Part shown: one piece after another, positions 63,536 to 64,000 of the stretch
Layout of the letters: each line of letters opens with the position of its first letter
Numbering within the stretch: the first letter of the stretch is position 1
Position numbers and translations under genes: made by a program
Source: Leptolyngbya sp. SIOISBB
Lineage (GTDB): Bacteria > Cyanobacteriota > Cyanobacteriia > Phormidesmidales > Phormidesmidaceae
DNA: 64,000 nt
Assembly: GCA_010671905.1 (NCBI GenBank)
Contig: JAAHII010000001.1
Location: 4,960,001-5,024,000, forward strand
Reading direction: 5' to 3'
Notes under the pieces: model-generated
Databases searched by the model: none
What the model was told of the DNA's origin: nothing
Seen by the model: the letters and a program-made list of their open reading frames with translations, nothing else

Positions 63536-64000
63536 TTACTCGTTGGCAGTGTTCAGGTGGGGGCAATCGTTGAACCGCTTGATTTGCCATAAATCGCTGA
63601 TGTGCCGAGCCATGCCCGACTGTGACCAGCGATCGCGATCGAGCCAAAATTCAAAGAGCGCGGTGTTGGGCATCGTGATTTGCCAAGTGCGATCGCTGCC
63701 CAGTAGTACCGCAATCAAATGCTCCAAAATCCACTGATGCGCCATCACCCAAACGGCGTCCCCATTGCCATGGTGCGCCAATAGATGCTCAATCAGAGCT
63801 TGTGCTCGTTGCTTCCCTTGATGAGGGGTTTCTGCGGCGGGAATGGGAACCCAGTCAAGGCTCGTTTCCAGAGTGCGACAGAGGTTGGGATAGCGCTGCT
63901 GCGCCTCTGGCCAAGTCAAGCCAGTCAAAATTCCTGCCTGGAACTCTTGCAAGTGGTGAGAGATCAAGAACTGTGGTGCGGCCTGCGGACCTTTGGCAAA
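63536..64000 (-). CDS. Histidine phosphatase (phosphoglycerate mutase-like), C-terminal part
   Basis: 154 residues to the stop at 63536, with the N-terminus beyond the window. It reads QFLISHHLQEFQAGILTGLT, the family's acidic EFQAG-type motif, then WPEAQQRYPNLCRTLETSLD, WVPIPAAETPHQGKQRAQAL and VWVMAHQWILEHLIAVLLGS, with the second catalytic His in AHQ. The RHG motif with the nucleophilic His should lie upstream of this window. A TTG 11 codons in is not a start: the frame is open to the edge. Function could be phosphatase or mutase. Confidence 0.82.
   Translation of the reverse strand, partial: FAKGPQAAPQFLISHHLQEFQAGILTGLTWPEAQQRYPNLCRTLETSLDWVPIPAAETPHQGKQRAQALIEHLLAHHGNGDAVWVMAHQWILEHLIAVLLGSDRTWQITMPNTALFEFWLDRDRWSQSGMARHISDLWQIKRFNDCPHLNTANE

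Noticed and set aside
63444-63737. 97-codon plus-strand gene
   Set aside because: It is opposite the histidine phosphatase gene and has no domain.

Overview
The window is from a cyanobacterium, most likely a Leptolyngbya-like filamentous or otherwise GC-moderate marine/benthic type. Evidence: the octamer GCGATCGC (HIP1) recurs throughout; there is a psbU gene for the photosystem II extrinsic protein, a ferredoxin-type sulfite reductase, a plastid-type pyruvate dehydrogenase E2, a DevBCA exporter and several AAA-like/WD40/NACHT proteins typical of large cyanobacterial genomes. Species cannot be fixed from the sequence alone.

Layout. 1-4.06 kb: the 5' part of nadB (minus), psbU (minus), then two ABC permeases of the nucleoside/simple-sugar type (plus) running into tRNA-Val(GAC). 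4.04-28.40 kb: a 24.4-kb integrative island. A tyrosine integrase lies just inside tRNA-Val, and a 24-bp copy of the tRNA 3' end (one mismatch) lies at 28.38 kb. Its left part is AT-rich (integrase, PD-(D/E)XK nuclease-like gene between two copies of a palindromic repeat, decayed transposase). Its right part is a GC-rich, HIP1-rich cargo of five co-directional genes of unknown function coding for about 1162, 1361, 157, 175 and 3750 residues. These proteins are beta-rich, with no evident signal peptide or catalytic domain; LamG-like, LysM-like and Calx-beta-like modules can be seen. This operon is the best candidate for an undescribed system.

28.1-31.0 kb: a 130-bp direct duplication of the giant gene's 3' end brackets the tRNA remnant and a NACHT-type gene broken by two frameshifts. 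31-40.3 kb (all minus): ammonium transporter, a membrane class-III-cyclase-like sensor that lacks key catalytic residues, an MscS channel with a cNMP-binding-like domain, an EF-hand/ankyrin glutaminase and an L-amino-acid-oxidase-like flavoprotein. Together they look like an amino-nitrogen/ammonium acquisition and signalling group. 41-46.5 kb: two AAA-like (STAND-type) proteins, one with a vMAP-like N-terminus, the other with 14 WD40 repeats. 46.9-64 kb: ordinary chromosomal genes: nucleotide-sugar epimerase, pnp, sir, a methyltransferase, pdhC, a small conserved protein, tmk-holB, devB-devC-devC-devA, a VOC-family protein and a partial histidine phosphatase.

Two apparent frameshifts (permease 2 and the NACHT gene) sit in runs of C, so base-calling error must be considered before calling them biological.
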